In this document: positions 7,065 through 9,793 of the stretch, piece by piece
Layout: the number at the start of each line of letters is the position of its first letter
Numbering within the stretch: position 1 is the stretch's first letter
The notes under the pieces: generated by a model
Told to the model about the DNA's origin: nothing
Database searches by the model: none
Seen by the model: the letters and a program-made list of their open reading frames with translations, nothing else
Origin: an uncultured Fastidiosipila sp.
Lineage (GTDB): Bacteria; Bacillota; Clostridia; Saccharofermentanales; Fastidiosipilaceae
DNA: 9,793 nt
Direction of reading: 5' to 3'
Assembly (NCBI GenBank): GCA_947253875.1
Contig: CAMYAM010000026.1
Span: forward strand, 1-9,793
Translations under genes and position numbers: made by a program

Positions 7065-8057
7065 ATGAGCGAGAATTTTTGGAAAAATTTACCTAAACCT
7101 TTCTTTGTACTTGCACCAATGGAAGATGTCACTGATTCAGTTTTTCGTCATGTAATAGCAAAAGCTGCCAAACCAGATGTCTTTTTCACTGAATTTACAA
7201 ATAGTTTAAGTTACGTGCACTCTGAAGGTAGAGATAGCTTAAATGGGAGATTGTTCTACACTGAAGATGAGCAGCCTATAGTAGCACATGTATGGGGAGA
7301 TAATCCTGAGACTTACTCAGCTATGAGTGTTGGTATGGCAGAAAGAGGCTTCAAAGGTTTTGATATTAATATGGGTTGTCCTGCTAAAAATGTAGTAAAA
7401 AACGGTAGAGGTGCAGGCTTAATCAAAAGACCAGATGAAGCTGCTGAAATCATACAAGCATCAAAAATCTCAGGACTTCCAGTTAGTGTAAAAACTAGAC
7501 TTGGATACTCTAAAGTGTCCGAATGGAAGCCATGGTTAACTCATATTCTTGAACAAGATATTGCCAATTTATCTATCCACTTAAGAACCAAAAAAGAAAT
7601 GAGTAAAGTTCCTGCGCATTGGGAATTAATACCTGAAATACTAAAACTCAGAGATGAAATAGCTCCTGAGACACTAATTACTATAAATGGTGATATTCCA
7701 GATTACAAAACTGGAATGGAGCTTTACCAAAAGTATGGTGTTGACGGCATTATGATTGGTAGAGGTGTATTTAAGAATCCTTTCGCATTTGCCCCTGAGT
7801 CCAGAGCAAGGTCATATCAAGAATATATCGATCTTTTGTATTATCACTTGGACACATATGACCAATTAACTTTAAAAGAACAACAACTAAGTAAAATTCT
7901 GAATAGATTTTATAAAATATATATTAAAGAATTTAAAGGTGCTAGCGATCTTCGAGTTGCTTTAATGGAAACTAAAGATACTACATCAGCTAGAGCTGTT
8001 CTAACAGACTTTTTCGCAAAAAATCCTCATGTGTTAGAAGAAGAAAATGAAGTGTAA
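7065..8057 (+). CDS. dus: tRNA-dihydrouridine synthase
   Basis: This 330-residue FMN enzyme reduces uridines in the D-loop (or other sites) of tRNA to dihydrouridine using NAD(P)H. Its features are the N-terminal APMEDVTD (17-24), the DINMGCPAKNVVKNGRG active-site stretch with catalytic Cys105, the FMN-contacting VSVKTRLG region, a histidine in LSIHLRT, and the phosphate-binding DGIMIGRGVFKNP near the end of the TIM barrel. A helical C-terminal domain that recognises tRNA follows. The barrel and active-site motifs are intact. I do not assign DusA, DusB or DusC because Bacillota paralogues are not separable by eye. GAGGA at 7054-7058 supports the start. The tRNA-Ser promoter begins at the base after the stop codon. 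Confidence 0.93.
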   Translation: MSENFWKNLPKPFFVLAPMEDVTDSVFRHVIAKAAKPDVFFTEFTNSLSYVHSEGRDSLNGRLFYTEDEQPIVAHVWGDNPETYSAMSVGMAERGFKGFDINMGCPAKNVVKNGRGAGLIKRPDEAAEIIQASKISGLPVSVKTRLGYSKVSEWKPWLTHILEQDIANLSIHLRTKKEMSKVPAHWELIPEILKLRDEIAPETLITINGDIPDYKTGMELYQKYGVDGIMIGRGVFKNPFAFAPESRARSYQEYIDLLYYHLDTYDQLTLKEQQLSKILNRFYKIYIKEFKGASDLRVALMETKDTTSARAVLTDFFAKNPHVLEEENEV

Positions 8058-8086
8058 TTGACTATAAATTTTTACTGTGATAATAT
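8058..8086 (+). promoter_or_regulatory. Strong promoter for tRNA-Ser
   Basis: TTGACT (8058-8063) and TAATAT (8081-8086) are separated by exactly 17 bp, with an extended -10 TGA directly before the -10. The -35 begins at the first base after the dus stop. The predicted start near 8093 leaves a 5' leader of about 16 bases before the mature tRNA. Confidence 0.8.
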
Positions 8087-8108
8087 TCTTGCACAATAAT
8101 TAGGTTTT

Positions 8109-8199
8109 GGAGAGTTGGCTGAGTGGCTTAAGGCGCACGACTGGAACTCGTGTAAACGTTAGTAGCGTTTCGAGGGTTCAAATCCCTTGCTCTCCGCCA
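8109..8199 (+). tRNA. tRNA-Ser(GGA)
   Basis: The 91-base class II tRNA has a 7-bp acceptor stem (GGAGAGT with GCTCTCC, one G-T pair), a D-arm, an anticodon stem CACGA/TCGTG with the 7-base loop CTGGAAC giving anticodon GGA (reads UCC/UCU), a long variable arm with an AAACG/CGTTT stem typical of serine tRNAs, and a T-arm with TTCAAAT. The discriminator base is G and CCA is encoded at 8197-8199. It has its own promoter and terminator. Confidence 0.97.
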
Positions 8200-8204
8200 T
8201 TGTT

Positions 8205-8239
8205 AAAGCTAGTAAACATCAGTGTCTGCTAGCTTTTTT
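8205..8239 (+). terminator. Rho-independent terminator after tRNA-Ser
   Basis: A 10-bp stem (8205-8214 with 8227-8236, one G-T pair) with a 12-base loop is followed by a T-run (8234-8239). It begins 6 bases after the encoded CCA. Confidence 0.85.
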
Positions 8240-8331
8240 ATTTGCAACGAAATCAGTAGAAAAATTGTTTAAACATTCTCAAAAGGTTTACATTTTAATT
8301 TATCAAGGATACAGTTATCTAATTTTAATAA

Positions 8332-8340
8332 TGATAAGAT
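8332..8340 (+). promoter_or_regulatory. Possible extended -10 promoter for the glutaredoxin-like gene
   Basis: TGATAAGAT is an extended -10 element (TGA plus TAAGAT), placed so that transcription would start about 35 bases before the ATG. No good -35 lies 17 bp upstream. An alternative pair is TTTACA (8287-8292) with TACAGT (8310-8315), 17 bp apart. Some promoter is needed because a terminator precedes this gene. Otherwise 8240-8381 shows nothing. Confidence 0.35.
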
Positions 8341-8381
8341 TTTGATGATTAAAACGATTATAAAGTTAAAGGAGAATAATT

Positions 8382-8636
8382 ATGATTATTTACGGAACTC
8401 AAGATTGTTCAAATTGTGTAAGTGCGAAAGCAGAACTAGATTCATTAGGTATTACCTATGAGTTTTTAGATCTAGCTAAAACAAAAAACTTAAAAGAATT
8501 TCTTAAAATGAGAGATAGTATGGAAATTTATAACCCCGTTAAAGAGCATGGTGCAATAGGTATCCCAACATTCATCTTGGATGATGATAACATTACTATA
8601 AATTTCGATGAAGTTAAAAAATTCTATGGTGCTTAA
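8382..8636 (+). CDS. Glutaredoxin-like thioredoxin-fold protein
   Basis: This 84-residue cytosolic protein has the compact glutaredoxin fold. It begins with strand MIIYG, then the redox motif CSNC (Cys9-Cys12) at the start of a helix, a second strand YEFLDL (26-31) and the cis-proline segment GIPTFIL with Pro62. The overall pattern (IYGTQDCSNCVSAKAELD near the N-terminus, a middle region around LKEFLKMRD, GIPTF near the end) matches the glutaredoxin-related group I know as COG4545. Members are presumed disulfide or glutathione/bacillithiol-type reductases, but the substrate is unknown. The CSNC motif differs from the classical CPYC of glutaredoxin and CGPC of thioredoxin. AAAGGAG at 8368-8374 supports the start. 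The gene stands alone between the tRNA terminator and the rpsB promoter. Confidence 0.8.
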   Translation: MIIYGTQDCSNCVSAKAELDSLGITYEFLDLAKTKNLKEFLKMRDSMEIYNPVKEHGAIGIPTFILDDDNITINFDEVKKFYGA

Positions 8637-8672
8637 TCAAATTTAATATTTTATAAATTATCGATTATACAT

Positions 8673-8729
8673 CAGAAGAAAACTTGCTCAAAATTGCATA
8701 ATAATAGACTTGCTATAAGTTTTCTTCTG
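8673..8729. repeat. Perfect 13-bp inverted repeat upstream of rpsB
   Basis: CAGAAGAAAACTT (8673-8685) and its exact reverse complement AAGTTTTCTTCTG (8717-8729) are 31 bases apart, with centres 44 bp apart, about four helical turns. The right arm fills most of the spacer of the rpsB promoter. It is not followed by a T-run, so a standard terminator for the upstream gene is unlikely. It could be a paired protein-binding site, or a hairpin in readthrough transcripts. Confidence 0.7.
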
Positions 8730-8738
8730 TGATATTAT
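8710..8738 (+). promoter_or_regulatory. rpsB-tsf promoter with extended -10
   Basis: TTGCTA (8710-8715) and TATTAT (8733-8738) are 17 bp apart, and the -10 is preceded by TGA. The region around the -10 (CTGTGATATTATGCTT) is almost the same as that of the tRNA-Ser promoter (CTGTGATAATATTCTT). The predicted start is near 8745, giving a leader of about 90 bases. Confidence 0.75.
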
Positions 8739-8744
8739 GCTTAG

Positions 8745-8835
8745 CGATTATTACACACATAGTCTGTTATCCTGTGCGTAAATATAAAACGTAATATTTT
8801 TACAGACTATGGAGGCATAACAGGAGGTAGAGAAT
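8745..8835 (+). promoter_or_regulatory. Structured rpsB leader, possible autoregulatory pseudoknot
   Basis: Two helices can be drawn. Stem 1 pairs 8751-8759 (TTACACACA) with 8773-8781 (TGTGCGTAA), one mismatch. Stem 2 pairs TAGTCTGT (8760-8767), which lies in the loop of stem 1, with ACAGACTA (8802-8809); together they make an H-type pseudoknot. As a simple hairpin instead, 8758-8767 pairs perfectly with 8802-8811 over 10 bp, which would disrupt part of stem 1. The 3' arm touches GGAGG (8811-8815), and a second, better AGGAGG lies at 8822-8827, eight bases before the rpsB ATG. S2 represses its own translation in E. coli; whether a comparable element exists here is inference. Confidence 0.5.
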
Positions 8836-9654
8836 ATGTCAGTTATATCAATGAAACAATTGTTGGAAGCTGGTGTACATTTTGGACACCAAACAAAAAG
8901 ATGGAATCCTTTGATGAAACCATACATCTATACAGAGCGTAATGGTATTCACATCATCGATTTAGAGAAATCCATCAAGATGGTAGAAGAAGCATATGAT
9001 TATGTACGTTCTATCGCAGAAAACAATGGAAAAATCCTATTTGTAGGTACTAAAAAACAAGCTCAAGATGCAATCCGTGAAGAAGCTGAAAGATGTGGGC
9101 AATACTATATTAACAACCGTTGGTTAGGTGGTACTTTAACAAACTACACAACAATCAAGAAGAGAATTGCACGTCTTAAAGAATTAGAGCAAATGGAAGA
9201 AGATGGTACATTTGATCTTTTACCTAAGAAAGAAGTTTCAGGTTTATTACTAGAGCGTGAAAAATTAGAGAAAAACTTAGGTGGTATCAAAGACATGAAT
9301 GGTCTACCAGATGCATTATTCATCGTAGATACAGAACATGAAGATATCGCAGTAAAAGAAGCTCAAAAACTAAATATTCCTATTATCGCTATTGTTGATA
9401 CAAACTGTAACCCTGAAGTAACAGATTACGTTATCCCAGGAAACGATGACGCAATTCGCGCTATAAAATTAATCGCTGGAGTAATGGCTAACGCAGTTAT
9501 AGAGGGTAAACAAGGTTTCCAAGATAATGAAGAAGCAATCGCTGACGAAGAATTAATGGCTAACGAAGGTGATGATTCAGAAGATTTTGAAGATTACGAA
9601 GATGACGCAGAATATGAAGACGATGATGATGAATATTCTGATGACGAAGAATAA
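8836..9654 (+). CDS. rpsB: 30S ribosomal protein S2
   Basis: This 272-residue protein joins the 30S subunit late, near the head-body junction, and is needed for S1-type mRNA contacts in many bacteria. Both family signatures are present: HFGHQTKRWNPLMKPYI near residue 15, and VDTEHEDIAVKEAQKLNIPI followed by AIVDTN in the second half, with RWLGGTLTN between. It is somewhat longer than usual because residues 229-272 form a tail with 27 Asp/Glu among 44 residues and no Lys or Arg. Codon use shifts here towards CGT for arginine, unlike the AGA-rich neighbours, as expected for a highly expressed gene. AGGAGG at 8822-8827 fixes the start. The gene is followed 68 bases later by tsf, its usual partner. 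Confidence 0.98.
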   Translation: MSVISMKQLLEAGVHFGHQTKRWNPLMKPYIYTERNGIHIIDLEKSIKMVEEAYDYVRSIAENNGKILFVGTKKQAQDAIREEAERCGQYYINNRWLGGTLTNYTTIKKRIARLKELEQMEEDGTFDLLPKKEVSGLLLEREKLEKNLGGIKDMNGLPDALFIVDTEHEDIAVKEAQKLNIPIIAIVDTNCNPEVTDYVIPGNDDAIRAIKLIAGVMANAVIEGKQGFQDNEEAIADEELMANEGDDSEDFEDYEDDAEYEDDDDEYSDDEE

Positions 9655-9722
9655 GATTTTAAACTTATAATTCGTAAGACTTTATAAAACTAAACTAAAT
9701 GATTCTATACTAGGAGGTATAT

Positions 9723-9793
9723 ATGGCAGAGATTACAGCAAAATTAGTAAAAGAATTACGTGACCGTACTGGTTCAGGTATGATGGACAGCAA
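9723..9793 (+). CDS. tsf: Elongation factor Ts, N-terminal fragment (cut by window end)
   Basis: Only the first 23 codons and part of the next are visible. They read MAEITAKLVKELRDRTG and then GSGMMDS, the standard N-terminal UBA-like domain of EF-Ts, which recharges EF-Tu by exchanging GDP for GTP. TAGGAGG at 9711-9717 supports the start. No terminator is visible in the 68 bases after rpsB, so the two genes are most likely co-transcribed, as in most bacteria. The frame is open to the window edge. Confidence 0.95.
   Translation, partial: MAEITAKLVKELRDRTGSGMMDS

Noticed and set aside
8287..8296. Second cop box before the glutaredoxin-like gene (TACATTTTAA region)
   Set aside because: Only the left half matches TACANNTGTA; two of the fixed bases in the right half are wrong and there is no dyad symmetry.
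8640..8663. AT-only short hairpin after the glutaredoxin-like gene as a terminator
   Set aside because: The stem is about 6 A-T pairs with no following T-run, too weak to call.

Overview
This window looks like a chromosomal segment from a low-GC Gram-positive bacterium (Bacillota, probably an anaerobic lineage). The evidence is strong AT bias, AGA as the usual arginine codon, AGGAGG-type ribosome binding sites, short rho-independent terminators, a CopY-type copper repressor, and rpsB followed by tsf. I cannot name a genus from the sequence. Every gene I can support lies on the + strand.

Layout. (1) Positions 1-539 hold the 3' part of a gene cut by the window edge. Three 36-bp tandem repeats there encode a hydrophilic 12-residue repeat ahead of a small globular C-terminal domain. 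(2) Positions 643-2743 hold three integral membrane proteins: one resembling the carotenoid biosynthesis / CruF-like (DUF422) family, a DUF2871-like protein with intramembrane histidines, and a short aromatic-acid-exporter (ArAE_1/FUSC-like) protein. A clear terminator at 2769-2801 closes this block. (3) Positions 2862-5573 form a copper-resistance operon: a perfect cop-box operator, a CopB-type P1B ATPase with a histidine-rich N-terminus, and the CopY repressor. The operator overlaps the likely promoter, so CopY should repress its own operon until copper displaces it. No copZ chaperone or copA is present here. (4) Positions 5670-8057 hold a MATE-family efflux transporter and a tRNA-dihydrouridine synthase. 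(5) A tRNA-Ser(GGA) at 8109-8199 has its own strong promoter, starting at the base after the dus stop, and its own terminator. (6) A small glutaredoxin-like protein follows. (7) The translation locus rpsB-tsf comes last, with tsf cut by the window end. It has an extended -10 promoter, a perfect 13-bp inverted repeat whose right arm fills the promoter spacer, and a leader that can be drawn as a pseudoknot ending at the ribosome binding site.

Most of the window is conventional. The parts most worth a second look are the rpsB control region (8673-8835), the shared core between the rpsB and tRNA-Ser promoters, and the truncated repeat protein at the left edge. I did not find a convincing new multi-gene system. 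The three-gene membrane block is the only cluster whose joint role is unexplained. No gene-free stretch is longer than 300 bases; the longest gap, 8637-8835 (199 bp), is described under the rpsB control features.
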